Notes under the pieces: generated by a model
Told to the model about the DNA's origin: nothing
Databases searched by the model: none
What the model saw: only the letters and a program-made list of their open reading frames with translations
Shown: in pieces, positions 1-8,831 of the stretch
How the letters are laid out: the number at the start of each line of letters is the position of its first letter
Position numbering within the stretch: the stretch's first letter is position 1
Translations under genes and position numbers: made by a program
From: DAOUMF01 sp034411955
Lineage (GTDB): Bacteria; Chloroflexota; Dehalococcoidia; SM23-28-2; RBG-16-64-32
DNA: 42,972 nt
Reading direction: 5' to 3'
NCBI GenBank assembly: GCA_034411955.1
Contig: DAOUMF010000067.1
Span: 1-42,972 of the forward strand

Positions 1-2590
1 CATCGTACTTGCGCAGGAGCGACTTCGCCGTTTCCACGTCGCTCGTCGTGTAGATCTCCGCTACCTCGTCAGGACGGTCCGTGAACGGCGTCTCGGAGGG
101 CGAGCCCCCACCCTCTTCCGGACGCCCGCGCCACTGTATTTCATGACCCACCCAGCCGATGACAGTGGGCAGGCCGGTGCGGGATGAGACACGGGCATAG
201 TCACTGAAGTCATCGCCCACGCCCTCCAGGATCACCGGTGTGCCCTCCACGTTCCGGTTCAGCCACTGTATCGCTTCGTACTCCGCGGGCTCATCTCGCT
301 GCACGTACACCAGGCCGTTCACGCTCTGAGCGTGGCGAAAGCCGTCGCTCCGCTCGAATGTGACGGTGACGGGGTAGACTAGGGCCGCCGCCAGGACCAC
401 CGTCGTGACACCCAGCCAGCCCAGGCGCCGCCAGATGACGGTGCCGGAGGCATCCCGTACCGCGGCGGCGACGGCGTAGCCGGCGATGGACACGCCGACG
501 ATGAAGATCCCCAGCGTGGCCGTCCACCACCTGGCATACAGCACCTCCCAGGGCTCGATGGCCACGACAATGGTGTAGGCCGCCCCAAAGGCCAGGCCCA
601 CGCCGGCGAGCAGCCGCCAAGGAACCTCCTCCGGCCACAGCTTCGGTAACCGCCAGCCCAGGGTCAGCCGGTAGAGGCCGAAGCCGCCGACGATGGCGAG
701 TATGATCCAGCTCTGGTGCCAGAACCGGAAAACCGTGTTCGCCCGCCATCCTAAGATATCATTCACGAAATAGAACTCCGCCCCCAGGAGCATCATGAGC
801 GCGAATCCGGCCAGCAGAAAGGCGAATACCTGACCTCGATCGTGCTCATGAGAGGGCGTCCGTAGTTGATGGAGAAAGGCGAGCGCCACAGCCGTGATGG
901 AGGCTATGAGCATGAGCACCGTCAGGAGGCTTGGGCCCCGCTCCCAGAGCTCTTCCCCCAGGCGCTCAGGGCTGAGGTCTAAGGCCACCCGCCAGTCGAG
1001 CGGATTCCAGCCCAGGTCTACCAGCAATCCGGTCGTCACCAGAAACGCCCACAGACCCACGGGTACGGCCCAAAGCGAGGCGGCAAGGGCCAGCAGCGGA
1101 GGCTTCAGAATCTCGCGGCGGTGCCGGCACGCGTACGCGCCCACGAATGAGAGGCTGACCCACAGCAGCGGCGACCAGAACAGCAGGAAGTGCAGTGGCC
1201 GCGTTGACTCCGACGCGGCTGGCAGCCGGCCGACGGTCGCCGCCACCTCGGTGATGTCCACTCCGCTCGTCTGCGCCTTGAAGTCAAGGTAGAAGGGAAG
1301 GTACAAGAGGAGTACCGTCCCGATAATGGGGAGCACGAAGCCTGCGCTGTCCAGTAGCACTCGCCACAGGCTGCCGGCGGTCCGCAGCCAATTGGCGATG
1401 ACGGCCGCGGCCAGGATCATCAGACCGGTCACGGGTATCGTCCAGGCGTCTGTGAAGGCCACGCCCCCCAGCAGCAGGGCCAGCAACAGGTGGCGCCCCG
1501 GGTGACGTATCCACCAGAGGGCGTCCAGGCTTTCCTCCTTCGCTCCCTCCTTGGCAGAGCCTGCGCCGCGCGCTCCCAGCACGATGAGCAGAGCTGTCGC
1601 GAACACGGTGACAAGCAACGGCATAGCAAGCACGTGGGGATGCAGGTCCCCGAACTGGAAGCTGAAGAAGGGGAACTCCTGGATATCGAACCGCGAGCCT
1701 ATGCGGGTGGCCCACCACCACCACCAGTACCGCGTGGGGTACCACGCGCTGCAGTCGCCCGCAGCGCCTGCGCAGTCGTAGGGACCGTTCAGGCCGGAGA
1801 TACCCACGAGCCCGTAGAACCCCCGTGAGCCGACACCGTGCCGGGCCATCAACTCAAACACGCCCGCCAGGTTGCTCACTATCAGCATCAGTGCCGCCCC
1901 GCTCAGGCCGAACACGACTCCTCTCGGGATGAGAGCCGGGCCCTCCCGCAGCGTCCCGTCGGCCCGGCGCTGACTGACGGCGATCATGTTGTAGACCAGG
2001 CCGAAGCCCGTAACAGCGGCGAGAGCGGCCATCAGTGATAGCCCGAAATAGAAGGTCACGTTCGTACCCAGGGCCACGAGCTTGGTCAGGGCAGCGATCA
2101 TCACGTAGCCGAAGTAGTAGTAGCTGATGGAGTGGCCAGCAAGCCACGGGTCCCGAGGGGGAAACGACTCGCTGCGGCTGATCGAGTTCAGAAAGGCCAG
2201 CTCGAACGGCTTCTCGCCCCAGACGATCTCAGGCGCGAACGAACGGATGAATACGGCGCTGGCCAGCACCGCGAAGAACAGCACCTCCACGAGCGCGATG
2301 TACCCCCACCACGAGCGGAGGAAGCGCGTCATGTCCCGTCGATACGGTACCGCGAACGCGGCGGACAGGCCCGCCAGCAGCAGAAGAAGAAGGATCACGG
2401 AGCTGCGGCTGTTGGGGAAGAGGCCCACCACGGATCCCATCCAGAGGCCGTACGCTAACAAGAGCAGCCCCACGACCTTCGTGAAGGCAAAGCCACGGTC
2501 AGGAAGCCATCGGAAGAAGGCGAACGTCAGGGGGAAGGCAGCCAGGCCAACGGCCTCGATGCCCACCCACCACGCGAAGAATTCCTTCAT
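1..2590 (-). CDS. DUF2298 (YYY-type) multispanning membrane protein, 3'-truncated by window edge
   Basis: Reading leftward from ATG at 2588-2590, the frame stays open for 863 codons to the window edge, so the C-terminus is missing. The product is a polytopic membrane protein with many hydrophobic segments. It carries the family hallmarks: an N-terminal FRWLPDRGFAFTK stretch, the SISYYYFGYVM motif after a soluble loop, and EFPFFSFQFGDLHPHVLAMP around residues 300-325. The last visible part (GLPTVIGWVGHEIQWRG) matches the extracytoplasmic C-terminal domain of the two paralogues at 6240-8819 and 8832-11282. The family (DUF2298; Chlor_Arch_YYY) is known from Chloroflexi and archaea. It is suspected to be a GT-C-like glycosyltransferase or flippase-associated protein, but no reaction is established. 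It is divergent from the Agl23-NHL gene at 3024. Family assignment is firm; function is inference. Confidence 0.9.
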   Translation of the reverse strand, partial: MKEFFAWWVGIEAVGLAAFPLTFAFFRWLPDRGFAFTKVVGLLLLAYGLWMGSVVGLFPNSRSSVILLLLLLAGLSAAFAVPYRRDMTRFLRSWWGYIALVEVLFFAVLASAVFIRSFAPEIVWGEKPFELAFLNSISRSESFPPRDPWLAGHSISYYYFGYVMIAALTKLVALGTNVTFYFGLSLMAALAAVTGFGLVYNMIAVSQRRADGTLREGPALIPRGVVFGLSGAALMLIVSNLAGVFELMARHGVGSRGFYGLVGISGLNGPYDCAGAAGDCSAWYPTRYWWWWWATRIGSRFDIQEFPFFSFQFGDLHPHVLAMPLLVTVFATALLIVLGARGAGSAKEGAKEESLDALWWIRHPGRHLLLALLLGGVAFTDAWTIPVTGLMILAAAVIANWLRTAGSLWRVLLDSAGFVLPIIGTVLLLYLPFYLDFKAQTSGVDITEVAATVGRLPAASESTRPLHFLLFWSPLLWVSLSFVGAYACRHRREILKPPLLALAASLWAVPVGLWAFLVTTGLLVDLGWNPLDWRVALDLSPERLGEELWERGPSLLTVLMLIASITAVALAFLHQLRTPSHEHDRGQVFAFLLAGFALMMLLGAEFYFVNDILGWRANTVFRFWHQSWIILAIVGGFGLYRLTLGWRLPKLWPEEVPWRLLAGVGLAFGAAYTIVVAIEPWEVLYARWWTATLGIFIVGVSIAGYAVAAAVRDASGTVIWRRLGWLGVTTVVLAAALVYPVTVTFERSDGFRHAQSVNGLVYVQRDEPAEYEAIQWLNRNVEGTPVILEGVGDDFSDYARVSSRTGLPTVIGWVGHEIQWRGRPEEGGGSPSETPFTDRPDEVAEIYTTSDVETAKSLLRKYD

Positions 2591-2811
2591 TCCACTGGAA
2601 AGCTTACTTGTCTGCGAGCCCAAGTGACTAGCGTCTTCCTCCTTGCCCCTGGCCGAGACGCTGCCGGGGCACCTGCCACGGCTGCGAGTGGGCTCCAGCG
2701 GGCCACCGGTGTCGCCCGGTTGGGGCACTGGCCTCCGCAGCCACCGTTTGCGCTCACGCAGCGGCGCGGCACGACAACCTATGATCAGGCGTGGACGTTC
2801 TAAGCATAGGT
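2591..2811. other. Intergenic region between divergent membrane-protein genes
   Basis: These 221 bases, with the doubtful small ORF that follows, separate the divergent DUF2298 gene and the Agl23-NHL gene. A TATGAT hexamer at 2780-2785 could be a rightward -10 box, but no TTGACA-like box lies 16-18 bases upstream. I see no RNA gene, repeat or convincing terminator here. Confidence 0.4.
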
Positions 2812-3027
2812 ATGCCGCAACCCCGCCCCCAGGACGCGTCGCTCCCCGAATCTCAGCCCGAAGGCGCACCGCCTGGCCTCCAGCCCCAGGGTGACGCCTG
2901 GCGGCTGGCAGAAGGGTGGGCGCCCAGCGATTTTGATCCGCCTACCGCCTGGCGCTGGTTCGCCTACCGGCAGCCGTACGGTAGGCTGTCAGTAGTGGAC
3001 GTGCAGATCCTGGCACCGACGCAGTGA
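2812..3027 (+). CDS. Possible small hypothetical protein coupled to Agl23-NHL gene
   Basis: An open frame of 71 codons starts at ATG 2812 (a GTG at 2791 is in frame) and ends in TGA at 3025-3027. It overlaps the GTG start of the next gene by four bases (GTGA), the usual geometry of translational coupling. This would also explain why the 3024 gene has no Shine-Dalgarno sequence of its own. The product is Pro/Gln-rich at first, then Trp-rich (AEGWAPSDFDPPTAWRWFAY). It has no signal peptide or membrane segment and resembles no family I know. It may equally be spurious in this GC-rich sequence. Confidence 0.35.
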   Translation: MPQPRPQDASLPESQPEGAPPGLQPQGDAWRLAEGWAPSDFDPPTAWRWFAYRQPYGRLSVVDVQILAPTQ

Positions 3028-6000
3028 GCGAACTGTCGGAGCGGATACCGCTCAAGAGCGGGGAAGAAGCGCGGCCGGCCCGCACTATCTCGACGCGTCT
3101 GCAGATCGACTGGCTGGTGGTGGCATTCGCTGCCCTGATCATCGTCGCGGCCGGCATGCGCTTCTGGGATCTCGGATCGCGCGCCTTTCACCACGACGAG
3201 AGCCTGCACGCGTGGACGGCCTGGAAGCTGTTCCAGGGGGAGCGGTACGAGCACGAGCCCTGGCTGCACGGCCCCTTTCAGTTCTTTGGCACGGCCCTCT
3301 CGTTCCTCCTGTTCGGGGTCAGCGACCAAACGGCGCGCATCCTGCCTGCCGTCTTCGGCTCAGCGCTGGTAGCGCTGCCCTTCTTCATCCGACGCCGCCT
3401 GGGGACGGCCGGAGCCCTGCTGGCCGCTGCGGCCATCGCCTTCTCGCCTACGCTGCTCTATTTCAGCCGCTTTGCCCGCAACGACATCTACATCGCCTTC
3501 TTCACCCTGGGCCTGGTGGTGGCCCTCTGGCGCTACATCGACGACCAGAAGCCGCGCTACCTGTACATGGCGGGACTACTCCTCGGACTCGCCTTTGCCA
3601 CCAAGGAAAGCATCTTCATCAACGCAGCGGTGCTGATAGCCTTCCTGAACGTCTGGCTGGCAGTCCACTTCTGGCGGCAAATCGACAACCACAACAGGCC
3701 GGGCGCCGGCTATAGTCTCAGCGCGCTCATCCTGTTGCTTGCCTCGGCCTGGGCCGTCGTTGCCCTCTGGCCCTTCACACGCAACTGGCGCGAACGAATC
3801 GGCCTTCGCCAGTGGCACCCGGCGGCCGACTTCCTCATCGTCCTCGGCACCCTGTCGCTGCCCCAGTTCGCCGCCGCCGTCCAGGTGCCGCTGGATGCTG
3901 TCCTCGGCGTTGATGATTCCGACCTGGCCCGCTCTGCTGGCGGCGGTCTCACCCGCGAGAACGTCCTCGGGTTCTTCTCCATCCTGACGCTCGTGGCCTC
4001 GACGGCCATCATCGGCCTGCGCTGGAACGCGAAGGTCTGGGCGGTGGTGGCGCTGGCGTTCTACGTTCCGTACGCGCTGCTGTACACCTCCTTCTTCACC
4101 AACCTGGACGGCTTCTACTCCGGCCACTGGGGATCCCTGGACTACTGGCTGGAGCAGCAGGACGTCCGCCGTGGTGATCAGCCTTGGTTCTACTACCTCA
4201 TGCTCCTGCCCACGTACGAGTTCTTGCCCCTCTTGTTCGCTGCACCAGCTCTCTTCTACTACGCTCTCCGCGGCGACGTGTTCCGCCGCTTCCTGGTGTT
4301 CTGGGCGGCCGCCACCGTGTTCGGCTACAGCATGGCCGGAGAGAAGATGCCATGGGTCAGCGTGAACACGGCGCTGCCGGTGATCCTCCTCGGAGCTATG
4401 GCTCTGGGGCAGCTCCTCACCTCGGCCCCCGCCCAAAGAGCGGGCGACTTCCTTGGAGCCTGTGCCCGGCCGCTGTCGGCAGCGGCGCTGGGCCTCACCC
4501 TCGTCTCCCTCGGTGTGTTTGGGCCGGCGGGCGGCCCCTGGATGGCGTTGCGCATCCTGTTGATGGCAGCGGCCTCACTGGGCCTCCTATGGCTCCTTCT
4601 GCCCGCGAACCTGGAGCGTCTCCCTGCTCCCGCCCGAGAGCGCCAGCGACGGGCTGGGCGCGACCCTGCACAGCCGATGGCCCTGCGGCGGATCGCCGTC
4701 GTGGTATCGTCCGCCGTAGCGGGAGGCCTGCTGGCCCTAACCCTGTTCGTCGGCGTGCGGCTGACCTATCAGCTCGGGGATGTCCCCCGGGAGCTTCTCG
4801 TCTATACCCAGACCTCGCCTCGCGTGCCCGACGTCGTCGACACCATCGAAGCGGCGTCTCGCACCTCGGGTCTGGGGGAAGACCTACCCGTCGTCATCGA
4901 CGGCGGCATCGAGCCCTGGATATGGTACCTGCGCGACTACGAGCACGTCACCTTCACACATGTGGGGGAGGGGTTCGAGGCACCGCCCGATGCGGTCGTC
5001 GTGGTGCTGGCTTCCAACGACGCAGTGATCCAGCCCTACGCCGGACAGTTCTACGAGCCGGTTCGCTTCCCCCTCCGCTGGTGGTTCCCTGAGTTCGAGA
5101 CCTACAAGACCCTGCCTACAGACAACGTGTTCGAGTTCGCCGAGGAGTTCGTGGGCAGCCTCTTCCGAGCCAGCACCTGGGGCAACTGGTGGACGTACTT
5201 CCGGGACCGAGCGCCGCCCAACGCACCCGCTGTCCCGGAGGAGGCCTTGGGGCGACTGGAGATGGTGGCCTACTTCCCCAAGCAGTACGGAGTCCAGGTT
5301 CCCACGGCGGGGCCGGAGCAGCCGCCCACCCCCACGATAACGCCGACCCTGCCGGCGCTGCGGAAGCTGCCGGTTGGCCTCGTGCTGGGCCAGTTCGGGA
5401 GCGAACCGGGCGCTTTCAACCAACCCGCCGGCCTGACCATTGACTCCCAGGGCAACCTGTACGTGACGGAGATCGGCAACCACCGCCTTCAGAAGTTCGA
5501 TCCGGACGGCAACGTCCTGGCCCAGGTGGGTGGCAAGGGTGAGAGCAACGGGCGCTTCGATGAGCCCTGGGGCGTGGCAACCGACGCAGAGGGTAACGTC
5601 TACGTCGCGGACACCTTTAACCACCGCATTCAGAAGTTCGACGCTGATCTCAATTTCCTTCGCGCCTGGGGCAGGCCAGCGTCCAGCCTCGACGATCCCG
5701 AACCTGACGCCTTCTGGGGGCCTTGTGACCTGGCCATCGACGCCGACGCCAACGTTTGGATAACCGATGGCGGAACCGGCCGCGTCCTCAAGTACAGCGC
5801 CGACGGTCGCCTCATTGAGGCGTTCGGCGGCCACGGCGATACCCCCGGCAGCTTCATCGAGCCCACCTCCATCGAAATCGCCCCCGCAGGCGACATCTTC
5901 GTGGCTGACGGCGGCAACCGGCGAGTGCAGAGATTCGACGCCCTCTTCAACTTCCTTGCCGAGTACCCGGTCCCCGGCTGGCTTTACGTGGACTCCGTGG

Positions 6001-6233
6001 CCAAGCCCTACATCGCCCTGTTGCCCGACGGCGGCCTGATCCTCAGCGACCCCACCCAGGACAAGCTGATCCGACTCGACGCGGAGGGCACGGCAGTTGC
6101 CACCCTCGACGCCGAAGATGCCCCGCTGACGCTGCCCCGCGGCGTCGCCTTCGACAGCCGCGGCTACGTGTACGTGGGAGAGGCCGGCCTCCATCAGGTG
6201 CGCCGCCTGGACCTCAGCGCTCCGGCGCCGTAG
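3024..6233 (+). CDS. Agl23-like GT-C membrane protein fused to a C-terminal NHL beta-propeller
   Basis: This 1069-residue protein starts at GTG. Residues about 28-570 form a polytopic membrane domain of the Agl23 / TIGR03663 type (flippase activity-associated protein), related in layout to GT39/GT-C glycosyltransferases. After the first membrane segment comes the acidic motif FHHDES (D58, E59), the position of the catalytic Asp/Glu in GT-C enzymes; RNDIYI and KESIFI follow. Residues about 570-770 are a soluble extracytoplasmic stretch ending in a Pro/Thr linker. From about residue 782 to the end there are roughly six NHL repeats (for example GNLYVTEIGNHRLQKFD and GNVYVADTFNHRIQKFD). NHL propellers bind proteins, RNA or glycans, so this one may dock the enzyme to a partner or polymer outside the cell. 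The stop codon is 6 bases from that of the converging DUF2298 gene. A role in transferring lipid-linked sugars is inferred. Confidence 0.88.
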   Translation: MSELSERIPLKSGEEARPARTISTRLQIDWLVVAFAALIIVAAGMRFWDLGSRAFHHDESLHAWTAWKLFQGERYEHEPWLHGPFQFFGTALSFLLFGVSDQTARILPAVFGSALVALPFFIRRRLGTAGALLAAAAIAFSPTLLYFSRFARNDIYIAFFTLGLVVALWRYIDDQKPRYLYMAGLLLGLAFATKESIFINAAVLIAFLNVWLAVHFWRQIDNHNRPGAGYSLSALILLLASAWAVVALWPFTRNWRERIGLRQWHPAADFLIVLGTLSLPQFAAAVQVPLDAVLGVDDSDLARSAGGGLTRENVLGFFSILTLVASTAIIGLRWNAKVWAVVALAFYVPYALLYTSFFTNLDGFYSGHWGSLDYWLEQQDVRRGDQPWFYYLMLLPTYEFLPLLFAAPALFYYALRGDVFRRFLVFWAAATVFGYSMAGEKMPWVSVNTALPVILLGAMALGQLLTSAPAQRAGDFLGACARPLSAAALGLTLVSLGVFGPAGGPWMALRILLMAAASLGLLWLLLPANLERLPAPARERQRRAGRDPAQPMALRRIAVVVSSAVAGGLLALTLFVGVRLTYQLGDVPRELLVYTQTSPRVPDVVDTIEAASRTSGLGEDLPVVIDGGIEPWIWYLRDYEHVTFTHVGEGFEAPPDAVVVVLASNDAVIQPYAGQFYEPVRFPLRWWFPEFETYKTLPTDNVFEFAEEFVGSLFRASTWGNWWTYFRDRAPPNAPAVPEEALGRLEMVAYFPKQYGVQVPTAGPEQPPTPTITPTLPALRKLPVGLVLGQFGSEPGAFNQPAGLTIDSQGNLYVTEIGNHRLQKFDPDGNVLAQVGGKGESNGRFDEPWGVATDAEGNVYVADTFNHRIQKFDADLNFLRAWGRPASSLDDPEPDAFWGPCDLAIDADANVWITDGGTGRVLKYSADGRLIEAFGGHGDTPGSFIEPTSIEIAPAGDIFVADGGNRRVQRFDALFNFLAEYPVPGWLYVDSVAKPYIALLPDGGLILSDPTQDKLIRLDAEGTAVATLDAEDAPLTLPRGVAFDSRGYVYVGEAGLHQVRRLDLSAPAP

Positions 6234-6239
6234 CCGGGA

Positions 6240-8819
6240 CTACCGAGACGCAGCTTCCGGAACCGGCGCGCTGGCCCGGCCCGCCAGGTCGTTGGGGACG
6301 CGGTAGATGGTCACGCTTGAGCTTGTGTACACCGCCTCGAAGGAGCGCTCGAACTTGGAGAGACCGTCTTCGCCGTAGACCTGCCTCTCGGCCGGGCCCA
6401 CGTACACGTAGTCGACGCCGTACTGCTCAAGGAGAGGCATCGCCTCAGAGAGATCAGGCGCGGCGTAAATCTTTTCGATCGCCTCCCTGCGTTCCGCCAG
6501 TGGGCGCTCCGACAGTGGGTCAGCGCACGTGCCGTAGGCGCGCCAGCGGCACTCGTGCCAGGGCCAACCCAGGATCGTCTGCAGGCCGGTGGCCGCTGAG
6601 ACCTGCCCTCGACCGGGGTCGTAGTCCTCACCCACCGCCTCAAGCACCACCGCATCCTCAGGGACGTTCTCTCCCAACCAGAGGAAGGCTTCGTAGCCAT
6701 CGCTGTTGTAGTCTTTGACGAAACTCAGCCCATCCAGCGTCTGCGTCGCCTCATTGAACTCGCCGGTGCGCCAGAGGGTGGCCGGCAACGGATAGACCAA
6801 CGCCCCGAGGATGATGACGGCGGTGATACCGCCCCAGGCGACCTTGCTCGCCAGGACCGAAGGTCCGCCGACCGGCCACCTAGAGAAGACGTAGTACAGG
6901 CCATAGGCCAGCGCCGCGCTGAGGAGGATCCAGGCCTGGAAGCCGATACGGAAGACGGTGTTGAAGCGAGTACCGAACGGGTCTTGCACCCAGAATAGCT
7001 CTATCCCGAGGAGCATGAGGAGCGCTACACCCGTGATCGTGATCACGAGAAGCGCTCCCTGCTGCCCTTCGCTCTCCTGCGCTCGCTTGGCCTGGAGGCG
7101 GAAGGCCAGGACAGCCAAAGCCAGCAGCGCGCCCAGGATCAGCATAGTGACCCAGCTCGCCTCCCGTGTCGCCACCTCGTCGGCCAGGCCAGCGGGGCCC
7201 CGCTTGGCCAGGATCAAGAAGGCCCAGATACCAAGGGGGACCAGCGCCGGCCAGACCACCGCCGCTGCCGAAGTCGCGACGACTTGAGCCCTCCCTGTGC
7301 CGACCGTCGCTCGGCCGGTTGACCTCCTCGCTGCTACCACCACAGCTACCACCAGGAAGGAGAGAAGCAGCCACACGTGCGGCAGCCACTGGTAGATGAA
7401 GTGGTGCGGCTGCGTCACGGTGGCCTCCAGGGGAGCGAAGCCGCGATGCATGACCTCGATAGGCTGGATCCCCTCGCTGACGGAGCGCAGGCCAACGTAA
7501 AAGGGAGCGAAAGCCAGCACCGCGAGGACCGCGGGGGGCAGCCCGAAGGCCAGCCCCGCCTCCACCGTCCCTCGACTGAAGCCCCCGTCGCGCACGTACC
7601 TCTTGAGGGCAGGGACCGCCACCAGGAGCAAGAGGAAGGGCGGCAGCGCCCATAGCTCGACGAAGCCGGTGGCCCCCACCACCAGCGCCGTCACTGCGAG
7701 CCGCGGCAGGTGGGCAAACCAGAACTGGACCCCCTCCAGGGCGGCGCGCCTCACGCCGGCGGCCACCTCGCGAACCAAGCTGTCGGCACGCTGGCCGCCC
7801 ACCCGCTCTATCGGCAGGTAGTCCGAGCGCCACAAGTCCAGGACGGCGGCCAGGGCCAGGAAGTCGAACGGGATCACCATCATGTGCGCGTGGAGGTCCC
7901 CCTGCAGAAAGGTGAAGAACGGGAACTCCCGCCCGTCCCAGGGGCTCGCTATCTGCACAGAGCGCACGACCCACCACCATTCCGTGGGGTACCACTTGGG
8001 CGACTCCACGGCCTCGGTGATGCCGTTGATGTCCAGTATCCTGTAGAACCTCTCTGAGCCAACGCCGTTGGCCGATAGCAGCTCCACCACTCCTACGATG
8101 TTGCTCAGGAAGAGAAGAAAGACGACGCCTGCCAGTCCGAAGAGCATGGCCCGCCATCCAAGCCGGGTCGCCAGCAGGTTGTAGACGATGCCGAAGACGC
8201 CACTGGCCGCCAGGGCGACGATCACGGCGATGGCGAGATTGAAGGTGATCCGGGATGGGATACCGGTGAGCTCCGTGAGGGTGGCGACGTTCATGTGGCC
8301 GAAGTAGTACCAGGCGATGGAGCCGCCTGACCACCAGGGATCTTGCGGGGGGAAATAGTCGCTGTGGAGGATGCCGTTGATGAAGGCGAAATCCGCCGTC
8401 TTCTCCGGGATGCTGATCTCCGGCACGAAGGAGCGCAGGTAGACGGCCACCGCGAACGAGACGGTGAACAGCCCCTCCACGGCCAGCATGTAGGGCCACC
8501 GCTCGCGGGCGAACGCCTGGAACTCAGAGCGCCGCCGCAACACCACGACGACCGAGGCCACGGCCATGACCGCCAGCAGGGCGATGATCGTCGCCCTCTC
8601 GAAGGGAAGGACGTGGAGAAGGCCGCCAATCCAGAGGGAGTATGAGAGGAGCACCAGCGCGAACACCTTCGCAAAGGCGTAGCCGCGGTCCGGCAGCCAC
8701 CTGAAGAAGACGAAGGCCAGCGGGAAGGCGCACAGCCCCATGAGCACCACAGCGATCCACCAGACGACCGCGTCCGGCTGCGAGAGCCACCAGAAGAGAG
8801 CGTCAAACGCTTCCCGCAT
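6240..8819 (-). CDS. DUF2298 (YYY-type) multispanning membrane protein, copy 2
   Basis: This 859-residue polytopic membrane protein starts at ATG 8817-8819, 12 bases after the stop of its upstream paralogue (8832-11282). Conserved landmarks are FRWLPDRGYAFAK near the N-terminus, SIAWYYFGHMN, and FTFLQGDLHAHMMVIPF around residue 300. The other two copies have DLHPH where this one has DLHAH. The C-terminal 180 residues are soluble, with motifs AVVLEAVGEDY, VDYVYVGPAERQVYG and SVTIYRVP. It resembles GT-C enzymes in having an N-terminal membrane domain and a C-terminal extracytoplasmic domain. It is the last gene of the leftward run and converges on the Agl23-NHL gene. A role in cell-surface glycan assembly follows from its GT2, GtrA and Agl23 neighbours and is unproven. 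Confidence 0.92.
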   Translation of the reverse strand: MREAFDALFWWLSQPDAVVWWIAVVLMGLCAFPLAFVFFRWLPDRGYAFAKVFALVLLSYSLWIGGLLHVLPFERATIIALLAVMAVASVVVVLRRRSEFQAFARERWPYMLAVEGLFTVSFAVAVYLRSFVPEISIPEKTADFAFINGILHSDYFPPQDPWWSGGSIAWYYFGHMNVATLTELTGIPSRITFNLAIAVIVALAASGVFGIVYNLLATRLGWRAMLFGLAGVVFLLFLSNIVGVVELLSANGVGSERFYRILDINGITEAVESPKWYPTEWWWVVRSVQIASPWDGREFPFFTFLQGDLHAHMMVIPFDFLALAAVLDLWRSDYLPIERVGGQRADSLVREVAAGVRRAALEGVQFWFAHLPRLAVTALVVGATGFVELWALPPFLLLLVAVPALKRYVRDGGFSRGTVEAGLAFGLPPAVLAVLAFAPFYVGLRSVSEGIQPIEVMHRGFAPLEATVTQPHHFIYQWLPHVWLLLSFLVVAVVVAARRSTGRATVGTGRAQVVATSAAAVVWPALVPLGIWAFLILAKRGPAGLADEVATREASWVTMLILGALLALAVLAFRLQAKRAQESEGQQGALLVITITGVALLMLLGIELFWVQDPFGTRFNTVFRIGFQAWILLSAALAYGLYYVFSRWPVGGPSVLASKVAWGGITAVIILGALVYPLPATLWRTGEFNEATQTLDGLSFVKDYNSDGYEAFLWLGENVPEDAVVLEAVGEDYDPGRGQVSAATGLQTILGWPWHECRWRAYGTCADPLSERPLAERREAIEKIYAAPDLSEAMPLLEQYGVDYVYVGPAERQVYGEDGLSKFERSFEAVYTSSSVTIYRVPNDLAGRASAPVPEAASR

Positions 8820-8831
8820 CAGTGCTCCCGC

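Noticed and set aside
4884..6194. A 436-codon minus-strand open frame
   Set aside because: It is the antisense of the NHL-repeat region of the Agl23 fusion; its apparent repeats merely mirror the NHL repeats.
6880..8499. A 539-codon minus-strand frame inside DUF2298 copy 2
   Set aside because: It is a frame-shifted shadow of the DUF2298 gene on the same strand, with low-complexity Arg/Gly-rich sequence and no membrane helices.
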